64,000 nt of DNA from Methylophilus sp. DW102 (GTDB taxonomy: Bacteria; Pseudomonadota; Gammaproteobacteria; Burkholderiales; Methylophilaceae), in NCBI RefSeq assembly GCF_037076555.1, contig NZ_AP029023.1, positions 1,612,001-1,676,000 of the forward strand, given 5' to 3'. Position numbers and translations under genes: made by a program. Below, piece after piece: positions 29,517-37,597 of this stretch. The notes under the pieces were generated by a model. The model was not told the origin of the DNA, ran no database searches, and was given only the letters and a program-made list of their open reading frames with translations. Every line of letters begins with the position of its first letter. Positions within the stretch are counted from its first letter, which is position 1.

Positions 29517-31085
29517 ATGCGTTTTAAAAGATTCATCGTCTGCATTGCACTGTCAGCCTCGCCATGGTGCGGGTCGGCTGAATACGTGGAACCAGCCACC
29601 TTGTCCGATGACAATGGCAGTTATGACGAAAGCTATGGAGAGACTGGCGTAGAAGGCTACACCTCCACTTATCAGTTTGAAGATAGCCTGACCTTGCAAA
29701 ACAGCTTGTGGGACCGCGTGCGCGATGGCTTTAACATGCCGGACATCGACTCAAGCTACACCAACAAACACGAACAATGGTACGCCTCTCGCCCAGACTA
29801 CGTTTCACGCATGCTGGAGCGGAGTAAAAAGTATCTTTACCACATCGTTGTTGAGGTTGAAAAAAGAGGCATGCCCACCGAGATTGCGCTACTGCCCATG
29901 ATAGAAAGCGGCTTTAACCCTAAAGCGCTATCTACCAGCAAGGCGTCAGGCATCTGGCAATTCATCCCCTCTACCGGCAAAGACTTTGGCCTCAAGCAGA
30001 ACTACTGGAAAGATTCACGCAAAGACGTGACTGCCGCCACCCAGGCTGCGCTCAATTATCTGCAAAAGCTTTATACCATGTTTGGCGCCTGGGACTTGGC
30101 ACTGGCCGCTTACAACGCGGGTGAAGGCACGGTTGCACGCGCCATTGAGCGCAATGAGCGCCTGGGCTTGCCGACCGATTACCAGCACTTGTCCTTACCG
30201 GATGAAACTCGCAATTACGTGCCAAAGCTGCAGGCCATCAAAAACATTATTTTCCGGCCTGAACAATATGGATTGACGCTAAACGAAATTCCAAACCGGC
30301 CTTACTTTACCACCGTCCAGGCCCCCAACAAGATTGATGCAAAACTGGCTGCAGAGTTGGCAGGGATTACGCTGGAGGAGTTTAGCGCACTGAACCCAAG
30401 TTTTACGCGGCCGGTCCTCATTACGGAAAACAGTTATCAAAAACTTCTGTTACCAACCTGGGCGGCCAGCAACTTTACACAAAATCTGAATGCGTACAAC
30501 CGTCCCCTCTCCAACTGGCACAGCTACCAGCCCAAGCGTGGTGAGCGCCTGGGTGTGATTGCCAGCAAGTTTGATATCAGTATTTACGAATTGAGCGCAA
30601 CCAATAACCTGAAGCCGAATCGCAATCTGATTGTCCGTCGACCATTGTTAGTGCCCGCCAGCGTGGAGTCAGCTGGTCTGACCAAACCGATTGATGTCGC
30701 AGCCATGGCCAAACTTTCCGTAGAAGTGCCGGTTGAAAAAGAGTCATCCAGCGAACCAACGACTTTTTCCCATAAAGTGAAAGCTGGCGAGACCTTGTCT
30801 ACTCTGGCCAAGCGCTATGGCATTAGCAGCCAGCAAATCATGCAACAAAACCATCTCAAGTCTAAAAAACTGGCGGCTGGCCAGGTATTGCAACTGCAAA
30901 AACAAGAAAGCCATGCCAGCAAATCAAGTAAAGGGAACTCTGGAAAATCGCATGACTCGAAAACAAGCGTAAAATCTGGTGCTAAGAAAGCAGGCAGCCA
31001 CAGTAAACATAGTGCCTCTTCATCAGATTCAGCTAAAAAGAGCACAACATCGCATCATAAGAAAAGTCAGTCCAGCAAACATTAA
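29517..31085 (+). CDS. mltD: Membrane-bound lytic murein transglycosylase D (MltD) with LysM domains
   Basis: Cleaves peptidoglycan to 1,6-anhydro products. The 522-aa protein has a signal peptide (to about residue 21, GSA), an SLT domain (about 105-250) with catalytic Glu in LPMIESGFNP and the motifs SGIWQFIPSTG and AYNAGEG, then two LysM domains (about 335-385 and 420-465, KVKAGETLSTLAKRYGIS). There is no lipobox cysteine at the cleavage site, so unlike E. coli MltD it may be soluble in the periplasm. The last 55 residues are an unusual Ser/Lys/His-rich tail. Confidence 0.92.
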   Translation: MRFKRFIVCIALSASPWCGSAEYVEPATLSDDNGSYDESYGETGVEGYTSTYQFEDSLTLQNSLWDRVRDGFNMPDIDSSYTNKHEQWYASRPDYVSRMLERSKKYLYHIVVEVEKRGMPTEIALLPMIESGFNPKALSTSKASGIWQFIPSTGKDFGLKQNYWKDSRKDVTAATQAALNYLQKLYTMFGAWDLALAAYNAGEGTVARAIERNERLGLPTDYQHLSLPDETRNYVPKLQAIKNIIFRPEQYGLTLNEIPNRPYFTTVQAPNKIDAKLAAELAGITLEEFSALNPSFTRPVLITENSYQKLLLPTWAASNFTQNLNAYNRPLSNWHSYQPKRGERLGVIASKFDISIYELSATNNLKPNRNLIVRRPLLVPASVESAGLTKPIDVAAMAKLSVEVPVEKESSSEPTTFSHKVKAGETLSTLAKRYGISSQQIMQQNHLKSKKLAAGQVLQLQKQESHASKSSKGNSGKSHDSKTSVKSGAKKAGSHSKHSASSSDSAKKSTTSHHKKSQSSKH

Positions 31086-31096
31086 ATCGGCTCATT

Positions 31097-32818
31097 ATGC
31101 GCACTGCACACTCACCGCTCAATTTGCACGTTGTGTCTCATCCGCAGAATGCGCAAGGCAAGCGCCGAGGATATGTGCGCCATGCCATGATGACCATGGC
31201 TCTGGCGGCCATGCTGTCAGCCTGTAGTCCAGAGCAGGCCAACCAGGAGACACTGGCGTTTGATCAGGCCTACCCACCACAGGCCGGGGGCACGCTGATG
31301 AGCGCCATGCCCTCAGATCCGAGCAGCATGATCGGTATGGTGGCTGGCGAATCCGCCTCGCTGGCAATTGGCAGTTACCTGTTTAATTCACTGCTCAAAT
31401 ACGACCAGAATCTGGATTTGGCCGGCGAATTAGCCGCTTCCTGGCAAGTCGCAGACGACAATAAGACCATCACTTTCAAGCTCAAACCCAATCTGCAATG
31501 GGCTGATGGCAAGCCGCTTACCAGTGCGGATGTGCTTTTCACCTGGCAGCTGATCACAGACGAAAAAACGCATAGCCCTTATGCCTCTGATTATCAACTC
31601 GTCACCCAGGCAGAAGCGCCAGATCCACAAACGTTTATCGTGCACTATTCGCAGCCCTTTGCACCCGCGCTCGAAAGCTGGGCCAGTTTGCAAGTGCTGC
31701 CCAAACACAAACTGGCAGGACAGGATATACATACCACCAGTTTTGCGCAAAAACCGTTAGGCAGTCATTATTACCAGCTTCAGGAATGGCGACACGGCGA
31801 ATACATCAAATTAAGTCGCAACCCCAAGTCTGTCATGGGACCCGCCAACATCGAAACACTGGTCGAACGCGTGATCCCTGATCCAGCCGCCCAATTTCTC
31901 GAGCTCATGGCGGACCATATTGATAGCATGAACATGGATCCGATTACCTATGCACGCATTATTCCTTCGCGTCCGGCACTCGCAGCCAGGCTCAACCAAT
32001 ACAAAGAGCTAGGCAACAGCTATACCTACCTGGGCTTTAACCTCAAACGCAAACCATTTGATGATGTGCGTGTGCGTAAAGCGATCAACTATGCCATTGA
32101 TAAACAGGAAATTATTGATGGCGTCTATCTTGGCCTCGGCATTGCGATTGCCTCCCCGTACAAGCCGGGCACGCGCTGGAGCAATCCTGATCTTCACCCC
32201 TATGCCTTCGATCCGGCCAAAGCCAGACAATTGCTAGCCGAGGCAGGTTACACAGACAGCGATGGCGACGGTTATCTAGACAAAAATGGTCAAAAATTGT
32301 CATTTGAAATCCTGACCAACCTCGGTAACAAGCAGCGCGAGAAAACCTCGGTCATTATTCAGCGCAGACTCAAGGAAGTCGGGATTGATACCCGCTTGCG
32401 TACGCTGGAATGGGCCAGTTTACTGACCAATTTTATCAAACCGGGTAATTTTGATGCCGTGGTAATGGGCTGGGGACTGGGTCTGGACCCTGACCAGTAC
32501 AATATCTGGCATTCCAGTCAGCAGAATCCCGGACAATTCAACTTTATCGGCTACCACAATCCTCAAGTAGACCATCTGCTGGAGCAAGGGCGACTTGAGT
32601 TTGACCCGGAAAAACGCATGCAGATTTATCATGCATTCGCCAAGGCCCTCTATGACGATAGTCCTCTGGTTTACCTGTCTGCCGGCTACGGGCTGACCGC
32701 CATCCACAAACGTGTGCAAGGGATTATGAATCCTATACCTCCGGCGGGTGTCGGCTACGACTCACAAAAATGGTATATTCCGGCGCCGCTGCGCCGCGCG
32801 CAAATACAGGCTGAATAA
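31097..32818 (+). CDS. Peptide ABC transporter substrate-binding lipoprotein (family 5)
   Basis: Binds oligopeptides or related solutes outside the inner membrane and delivers them to the two permeases encoded next. The 573-aa protein has a long N-region with a KRR cluster and a lipobox AMLSAC (cysteine about residue 43), then an SBP_bac_5 fold (NPDLHPYAFDPAKARQLLAEAG, RVRKAINYAIDKQ). The start is uncertain: the ATG at 31097 gives a positive n-region, while one at 31187 would leave a signal without charge. It is 11 bp from mltD, so it could be cotranscribed with it. Confidence 0.88.
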   Translation: MRTAHSPLNLHVVSHPQNAQGKRRGYVRHAMMTMALAAMLSACSPEQANQETLAFDQAYPPQAGGTLMSAMPSDPSSMIGMVAGESASLAIGSYLFNSLLKYDQNLDLAGELAASWQVADDNKTITFKLKPNLQWADGKPLTSADVLFTWQLITDEKTHSPYASDYQLVTQAEAPDPQTFIVHYSQPFAPALESWASLQVLPKHKLAGQDIHTTSFAQKPLGSHYYQLQEWRHGEYIKLSRNPKSVMGPANIETLVERVIPDPAAQFLELMADHIDSMNMDPITYARIIPSRPALAARLNQYKELGNSYTYLGFNLKRKPFDDVRVRKAINYAIDKQEIIDGVYLGLGIAIASPYKPGTRWSNPDLHPYAFDPAKARQLLAEAGYTDSDGDGYLDKNGQKLSFEILTNLGNKQREKTSVIIQRRLKEVGIDTRLRTLEWASLLTNFIKPGNFDAVVMGWGLGLDPDQYNIWHSSQQNPGQFNFIGYHNPQVDHLLEQGRLEFDPEKRMQIYHAFAKALYDDSPLVYLSAGYGLTAIHKRVQGIMNPIPPAGVGYDSQKWYIPAPLRRAQIQAE

Positions 32819-32821
32819 AAC

Positions 32822-33847
32822 ATGCTACGTTATTTAATCAGACGTGTTTTATGGATGATCCCGATGTTGATCGGCATCAGTCTGATTTCGTTTTTTATCA
32901 TGCATCTGGCGCCTGGCGATATCACCAGTACGGAATCTGCGTTCGACCCCAAATCCTCAGAAGAGTCACGGCAAAAACTGCGTGAGCTTTATCATCTGGA
33001 TAAACCCATTATCGTGCAGTATGGCTTATGGCTGGAGCGCATGGTGCACCTTGATTTCGGCCATTCGTTTGCCAGCCATCAAAAACCGGTGTTTTGGTCA
33101 GAAACCGACAAAGACGGCAATACCACCAAGGGCATGATTGAAGAAGCCTTGCCAGTGACCTTGCTCATGAATTTAGTTGGTTTGTTGTTGACGCTGAGCC
33201 TTGCGATTCCGCTGGGTGTCATGGCGGCCAAAAAACATGGTCATTGGCAAGATCGAAGCATTACCTTATTTAATTTTATTGGCTTTTCTATCCCCGGCTT
33301 CTGGTTATCCCTGTTGCTGATGTACTGGCTGGGTGTGATTCACCCCTGGTTTCCGATTTCTGGCCTGCATAGCCTCAACTACGACCAACTCAACGCCTGG
33401 CAGCAAGCACAGGATCTGTTCATGCATTTGTGTTTGCCTGTGATCATTCCAGCATTGACGGGCCTCGCAGGTGTCACCATGTTTGTGAAAAACGGCATGC
33501 TGGACGTATTGAGCCAAGACTTTGTGATCACCGCTCGCGCCAAGGGCTTGAGTGACCGGGTCGTGACTTATAGACATGCTCTGCGCAATGCCCTGCTACC
33601 ACTGATTACTTTGGTCGGCCTGTCACTGCCGGGCTTGATTGGCGGCTCGGTGATTGCTGAAACCATTTTTGCCATTCCAGGCATGGGTAAACTGTTTTAT
33701 GAAGCGGTGATGATGCGTGATTTTCCGGTCGTCATGGGCATACTCACCATAGGCTCAGCCTTGACGCTGGTGGGCAACTTATTGGCTGATCTTGCCTACG
33801 CGTGGGCGGATCCGCGTTTACGCAAAGGGGTCATGCCACAACGCTAG
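32822..33847 (+). CDS. Peptide ABC transporter permease (DppB family)
   Basis: Inner-membrane permease with six predicted helices in 341 aa. The first helix begins RYLIRRVLWMIPMLIGISL; the ABC-contact loop is in the segment ITARAKGLSDRVVTYRHALRNAL (about 235-255). It starts 3 bp after the binding-protein gene and runs into the next permease gene within 12 bp, so all three form one transcript. Substrate is inferred only from family. Confidence 0.93.
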   Translation: MLRYLIRRVLWMIPMLIGISLISFFIMHLAPGDITSTESAFDPKSSEESRQKLRELYHLDKPIIVQYGLWLERMVHLDFGHSFASHQKPVFWSETDKDGNTTKGMIEEALPVTLLMNLVGLLLTLSLAIPLGVMAAKKHGHWQDRSITLFNFIGFSIPGFWLSLLLMYWLGVIHPWFPISGLHSLNYDQLNAWQQAQDLFMHLCLPVIIPALTGLAGVTMFVKNGMLDVLSQDFVITARAKGLSDRVVTYRHALRNALLPLITLVGLSLPGLIGGSVIAETIFAIPGMGKLFYEAVMMRDFPVVMGILTIGSALTLVGNLLADLAYAWADPRLRKGVMPQR

Positions 33848-33858
33848 GCTATCCAGAC

Positions 33859-34683
33859 ATGAAAAAAGTCCTGCAAAATCCCTTAGCCCTAACCGGGGTG
33901 ATCATTATCAGCATCATCTTGCTGCTGGCGCTACTTGCGCCCTGGATTGCCCCTTATGACCCGGATGCGATCCAGGTCAAGCAGATTCTGGTGGGGCCTT
34001 CGGGCCAGCACTGGATGGGCACCGATGGTCTGGGGCGGGATGTCTGGAGCCGGATGCTGTTTGGCGGCCGCGTCTCGCTACTGGTAGGCCTGGTCGCGGT
34101 GGGGATTTCGACTGCCATCGGGGTCATGCTCGGTGCTTTAGCTGGCTACTATCGTGGTTGGGTAGATACGCTGATCATGCGACTGGTTGATTTGATGTTG
34201 TCTATTCCCAGTTTTTTCTTGATTTTAGCCGTGATTGCCTTTTTAAGTCCTTCGATCACCAACGTCATGGTGGTCATCGGCCTCACCTCCTGGATGGGCG
34301 TCACGCGGCTGGTGCGCGCTGAATTCCTGAGTCTGACACAACGTGAATTTGTCACCGCTTCCACGGCGCTCGGTGCTCTGGACAGCCGCATTATTTTCAA
34401 ACATTGCCTGCCTAATAGTCTCACCCCTATTCTGGTTAGTGTCGTGCTGGGCATCGCCAGCGCCGTTCTCCTTGAGTCTGGCCTCAGCTTTTTAGGTCTG
34501 GGCGTGCAGCCACCGCAAGCCTCCTGGGGCAACATCCTCACCGATGGTAAAGAGTACATCCAGTTTGCCTGGTGGTTATCCGTGTTTCCCGGACTTGCCA
34601 TTTTAATCACGGTGTTAGGGTATAATCTGCTCGGCGAAGGACTGCGGGATGTGTTCGACCCACGTTCCAACACAGTACGCTAA
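33859..34683 (+). CDS. Peptide ABC transporter permease (DppC family)
   Basis: Second permease of the peptide transporter, 274 aa from the ATG at 33859 (MKKVLQNPLALTG). It has the periplasmic-loop motif GTDGLGRDVWSRMLFGGRVSL typical of DppC, and the EAA loop VTASTALGALDSRIIFKHCLPN. A frame extending to 33802 overlaps dppB and is not supported. No ATPase gene (dppD/dppF type) follows; fabI comes next, so the ATPases must be encoded elsewhere. Confidence 0.93.
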   Translation: MKKVLQNPLALTGVIIISIILLLALLAPWIAPYDPDAIQVKQILVGPSGQHWMGTDGLGRDVWSRMLFGGRVSLLVGLVAVGISTAIGVMLGALAGYYRGWVDTLIMRLVDLMLSIPSFFLILAVIAFLSPSITNVMVVIGLTSWMGVTRLVRAEFLSLTQREFVTASTALGALDSRIIFKHCLPNSLTPILVSVVLGIASAVLLESGLSFLGLGVQPPQASWGNILTDGKEYIQFAWWLSVFPGLAILITVLGYNLLGEGLRDVFDPRSNTVR

Positions 34684-34731
34684 CCCTTCAATCAACTGAC
34701 CAAACGAACTAACAACCACACAGGAACAAGC

Positions 34732-35517
34732 ATGGCATTTCTTGCTGGAAAAAAAATCCTGATTGCCGGTTTGCTGAGCAACCGTTCAATCGCTTATGGC
34801 ATCGCAGCCGCAATGAAACGTGAAGGTGCCGAACTGGCATTTACCTATCAAGTCGACAAACACGAAAAGCGTGTACGTGACCTGGCCGCAGACTTTGAAT
34901 CCGAGATCGTTCTCCCCTGTGACGTTGCTGAAGATGCACAAATCGACAACCTGTTTGTAGAGCTGGCTAAAGTCTGGGATGGCCTGGATAGCCTGGTGCA
35001 CTCGATTGCTTTCGTCCCTAAAGTCGCTCTTGATGGTGACTACCTCGAAAGAATCGACCGCGAGTATTTCCGCATTGCACATGATATCAGCTCCTACAGC
35101 TTCTCAGCGATGGCCAAAGCAGCCTACCCGATGATGCAAGGCCGCAATGGCAGCCTGTTGACCATCAGCTATTTGGGCGCAGAACGCACCATGCCTAATT
35201 ACAACGTCATGGGGGTCGCCAAAGCCAGTCTGGAAGCCAACGTACGCTACCTGGCACAAAGCCTTGGCCCACGCGGAATCCGTGTTAACGCTGTTTCTGC
35301 TGGCCCAATCAAAACGCTGGCTGCCTCAGGCATCGCTGACTTTGACAAAATGATCGGTTTTAACGAAAAACACGCCGCCTTGCGCCGTAACGTGACCATC
35401 GACGAAGTTGGCAATGTCGCCGCCTTCCTGACCAGCGACCTCGCCTCTGGTGTGACTGGTGAAATCACTTATGTTGATGGTGGCATGAACATCACTGCTG
35501 CTGGTCAAATCGACTAA
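34732..35517 (+). CDS. fabI: Enoyl-[acyl-carrier-protein] reductase FabI
   Basis: Last reductive step of fatty-acid elongation, using NADH. The 261-aa short-chain dehydrogenase has the FabI start [25 protein letters not shown], the catalytic Tyr-x6-Lys in [19 protein letters not shown], and the C-terminal [12 protein letters not shown]. An AGGAAC ribosome site precedes it. It is essential in most bacteria lacking other enoyl reductases. Its promoter was not found; it may lie in the end of the permease gene. Confidence 0.97.
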   Translation: MAFLAGKKILIAGLLSNRSIAYGIAAAMKREGAELAFTYQVDKHEKRVRDLAADFESEIVLPCDVAEDAQIDNLFVELAKVWDGLDSLVHSIAFVPKVALDGDYLERIDREYFRIAHDISSYSFSAMAKAAYPMMQGRNGSLLTISYLGAERTMPNYNVMGVAKASLEANVRYLAQSLGPRGIRVNAVSAGPIKTLAASGIADFDKMIGFNEKHAALRRNVTIDEVGNVAAFLTSDLASGVTGEITYVDGGMNITAAGQID

Positions 35518-35533
35518 AGTTGACCACCTGCAT

Positions 35534-35570
35534 AAAAACGCCTGCGCTGATAAAAGCCAGGCGTTTTTTT
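35534..35570 (+). terminator. Rho-independent terminator of fabI
   Basis: Arms AAAAACGCCTG and CAGGCGTTTTT with a 13-nt loop and seven Ts, 17 bp past the fabI stop. Confidence 0.85.
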
Positions 35571-35809
35571 ATAGCTAAATGCCGAATACTTGCACTGCTT
35601 AATAACAATGCGCTAAATTGCACAATATCTTCAAAGCAATCAAAAAAATACAAACAAACCAATTAAAGGTGCACTAGAATTTAATTCTCATTTAATTATG
35701 GTGTAATAAAAATATATAATATATTGTATTTTAATTAAAATTTATTTTTTAATATTTATAGCCCCTAGTCTAAATAAAAGTTTAGGTTCGTTTTTGGGGT
35801 CTAATTAAC

Positions 35810-35816
35810 GTTAGAG
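35810..35816 (+). other. Integron core site, attI-like or half attC
   Basis: GTTAGAG preceded by TCTAATTAAC, resembling the right half of the attC sites in this array (TTAATTCAAAC before GTTAGG). The matching left half with TAAC is not found upstream, so this may be a remnant attI or a degraded attC. It marks the left end of the array. Confidence 0.5.
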
Positions 35817-35823
35817 CGCAACA

Positions 35824-36219
35824 ATGAAAATAACTGGGCATGCTTTTGAATGTGAAATTGATTTATCACTTCCCGACAGTGGGGAGTGGATGGATACCAA
35901 TGTCAAAGTCAAAACCCAGCAGTTTCAGGGCGCTTTTACATGTACTGTTCAAAAAAGTGAGTGGTTGTTGCTAATCAAAACACTCAAGAAACTTGATGCA
36001 TCAGTCGGTAAAAGCACTGAACTAAAATGGTCGAATATGGAAGAAAACATCTATTTTGAGTTCAAACTTAGTGCTTTAGGCTCTCTTGAAACAGAGTATA
36101 AATTTAGCTCTGAGAACTTTAGTGACGGTCCAGTTCTTTCGGGTTATTTTACAGCAGACCAAAGCTATATAGGAGTGTGGGAAAATTCAGCACGGCAAGA
36201 GGTAGAAAATGTTCTCTAA
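35824..36219 (+). CDS. Cassette gene 1: WapI-family immunity-like protein
   Basis: A 131-aa soluble protein beginning MKITGHAFECEIDLSLPDSG. The start pattern, the glycine/phenylalanine strand (QQFQGAFTCTV), the central WLLLIKTLKKLDAS helix and the C-terminal GYFTADQSYIGVW resemble what I remember of the WapI-type immunity family, which protects against a contact-dependent or Rhs toxin. I cannot confirm this by search. No toxin gene adjoins, so it would be an orphan immunity gene. Codon use is AT-rich. The gene fills its cassette, ending within its attC site. Confidence 0.6.
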   Translation: MKITGHAFECEIDLSLPDSGEWMDTNVKVKTQQFQGAFTCTVQKSEWLLLIKTLKKLDASVGKSTELKWSNMEENIYFEFKLSALGSLETEYKFSSENFSDGPVLSGYFTADQSYIGVWENSARQEVENVL

Positions 36220-36271
36220 CCCATCATTCAAGCGGGACGCCTAACGGCGCCCCTTAATTCAAACGTTAGGG
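36214..36271 (+). other. attC recombination site 1
   Basis: Runs from CTCTAAC to the core GTTAGGG. Inner arms AAGCGGGACGCC and GGCGCCCCTT can pair around a TAAC loop with unpaired bases, the single-strand hairpin form integrase recognises. It overlaps the stop of cassette gene 1. Confidence 0.8.
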
Positions 36272-36280
36272 GCTAATACT

Positions 36281-36763
36281 ATGATACTAAAGCATCGCCT
36301 CGCTATTACGGGTTTATTTTTCTTCTTATCTACTAGCTTTGTATTTGGTGAGTCTAGCTATGGAAATCCAGTAGATGGTCGCACATATCTAACCAATGGA
36401 GAATTTAAAACCTACAGTCCAGAGGGGCAAAATTTCGCCAAAAACGAGAAAGTAACTATAAGTAACGTCCGACTTCTAACTGGTGAGCCTGACTTGAAAG
36501 AAAGAGTCCTTGTTGAAGAGCTCGACTCATTTATTAAATCAGCCGAAAATGAGGCACATGCCATTTTGGCAAAAAATATAGCTCCAGCCCGAGTGCTTCT
36601 TCAATTCAACTGTCAACCCAATCATCATGTTGTACAAATTGCTAGTCAAGGCAATGCACAAGAAGCTGTACTGCATGAACTTTATGACAAGACAAAAGCC
36701 CTTACACCACTTAAAACCAGTGGTGAGGTAATTTTCCAGGTTGAGTTTAATGTTAGCCACTAA
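36281..36763 (+). CDS. Cassette gene 2: exported protein of unknown function
   Basis: A 160-aa protein I do not recognise. The N-terminus is a signal peptide (ILKHRLAITGLFFFLSTSFVFG), so the mature 135 residues should lie in the periplasm or outside. The mature part has a charged N-half, then a single cysteine in LLQFNCQPNHHVVQIASQG and a strand-rich end (GEVIFQVEFNVSH) that could form a small beta sheet. It begins 9 bp after attC 1 and ends inside attC 2. Typical of cassette proteins of unknown role. Confidence 0.65.
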   Translation: MILKHRLAITGLFFFLSTSFVFGESSYGNPVDGRTYLTNGEFKTYSPEGQNFAKNEKVTISNVRLLTGEPDLKERVLVEELDSFIKSAENEAHAILAKNIAPARVLLQFNCQPNHHVVQIASQGNAQEAVLHELYDKTKALTPLKTSGEVIFQVEFNVSH

Positions 36764-36868
36764 CCCATCCATCAAGAGGAACTGGCGAAAGCAATCTTCG
36801 ATGATGGAATTTTCAATAACGAGGGTGGAGCCACCAATGTCGCCAGCTCCTTATGTCAAACGTTAGCA
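36758..36868 (+). other. attC recombination site 2
   Basis: A long attC (111 bp) from CACTAAC to core GTTAGCA. The arms AGAGGAACTGGCGA and TCGCCAGCTCCTT are complementary except for single bulges, with a large variable centre between them. The CACTAAC overlaps the stop codon of cassette gene 2. Confidence 0.8.
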
Positions 36869-36873
36869 GTCTC

Positions 36874-37395
36874 ATGGAAGCCATCGACCAACTTCAGCGC
36901 CACTACATGATGCTTACGCTTGGTGTAGGTGAGATACAACCGTGCATCGACTGGGCAATTGAACGATTGGAGCTCAATCAAGAAGGTGATGATCTAGACG
37001 TTATCTTGCTTGCTGCAGCAACAGTACTAGAAGAAGCTTCTCCGTTGGCTCATACGATTTTGGAGCGCTACAAAGGCCCTGAGGCATTGGACAAGCAACT
37101 TGCTGCAGGAAAGTACGTGGCGAGTTTACGGCCTTTGCATTTGTCTGGCGCCGAGTCCATTGAGTCGCTCAATGGCAAGTTCACCAAACTCTTTGTCAGT
37201 CTTGGGTATCCAAATTGGCTAGTCATGCTCAGCAGAAACTGTGAATACGCTACCGACGTCGATGCATTCCGCGAGCCCTTCGAACAAGAGTTCGAGTACA
37301 TCGCAGATCTTTGGGGCAAGGCCAGAACACTCACTGAGTTTGAAGCTGCATACAGTCGAGAAGTATCGAACACTCATGATGCGAAATACTGCTAA
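36874..37395 (+). CDS. Cassette gene 3: hypothetical protein
   Basis: A 173-aa soluble, acidic, mostly helical protein (MEAIDQLQRHYMMLTLGVGE; later LSGAESIESLNGKFTKLFVSLGYPNWLVMLSRNCE). I do not recognise the family. The ATG at 36874 lies 5 bp after the attC core; a frame opening at 36853 lies inside attC 2 and is unlikely to be used. It ends within attC 3. The tidy one-gene-per-cassette layout is the main evidence that it is real. Confidence 0.65.
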   Translation: MEAIDQLQRHYMMLTLGVGEIQPCIDWAIERLELNQEGDDLDVILLAAATVLEEASPLAHTILERYKGPEALDKQLAAGKYVASLRPLHLSGAESIESLNGKFTKLFVSLGYPNWLVMLSRNCEYATDVDAFREPFEQEFEYIADLWGKARTLTEFEAAYSREVSNTHDAKYC

Positions 37396-37457
37396 CAAGT
37401 CCGTCAACCGGATGCCAAAATGCTGCGCTCCGGCGCCGATTAGGTCAAACGTTAGCG
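37390..37457 (+). other. attC recombination site 3
   Basis: 68 bp from TGCTAAC to core GTTAGCG, with internal GTCAACCGGATGCC and GGCGCCGATTAGGTC arms. It resembles the shorter attC types of chromosomal integrons in Gammaproteobacteria. It starts 3 bp before the end of cassette gene 3. Confidence 0.8.
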
Positions 37458-37462
37458 GGTTT

Positions 37463-37561
37463 ATGAGAACGCTCGCAAAAGCTGCTGCCATTCTCGCCTC
37501 CTTATCCTTGGTAACTTATGAAAGATTTGCAGAGTTGATGCGTTATGAAGGCGAAACCTAG
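37463..37561 (+). CDS. Possible 32-aa membrane-seeking peptide after the last attC
   Basis: MRTLAKAAAILASLSLVTYE opens a short frame 5 bp after the last core site, the position a cassette gene would take. The N-terminal half is hydrophobic with a basic start; the rest is charged. It could be a small peptide, a truncated cassette gene or chance. The sequence after it keeps a half site (CTCTAAC at 37580), suggesting a decayed fourth cassette. Confidence 0.35.
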   Translation: MRTLAKAAAILASLSLVTYERFAELMRYEGET

Positions 37562-37597
37562 CGAGTCATATCAAACGGACTCTAACAAAGATGAATT

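Larger units (their letters stand above)
35518..35823. other. AT-rich intergenic region between fabI and the cassette array
   Basis: About 300 bp without a gene. It holds the fabI terminator (35534-35570), then a very AT-rich stretch (35620-35760) unlike the surrounding 50% GC sequence, and ends in the array's first core site (GTTAGAG, 35810-35816). An integron integrase gene would be expected here, divergent from the array, but no coding frame on either strand fits. Confidence 0.6.
35810..37457 (+). mobile_element. Integron-like gene cassette array without integrase (CALIN-type)
   Basis: Three open reading frames in the same direction, each followed at once by a site with the imperfect-palindrome form of an integron attC. 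Core sites GTTRRR occur at 35810, 36265, 36862 and 37451, each just before a cassette gene or the end. The sites vary in length (58, 111 and 68 bp) and centre but share the flanks TAAC and TCAAACGTTAG, exactly as attC sites do. The genes are AT-richer than neighbours. No integrase is within reach, so the cassettes would depend on an integrase supplied elsewhere. Confidence 0.82.

Noticed and set aside
34621..34626. TATAAT within the DppC-type permease gene as a fabI promoter
   Set aside because: No -35 at 16-18 bp and the bases encode a conserved permease stretch, so it may be chance.
35620..35760. AT-rich stretch as a possible integrase remnant or origin
   Set aside because: No coding frame on either strand, no iterons and no DnaA-box cluster seen.
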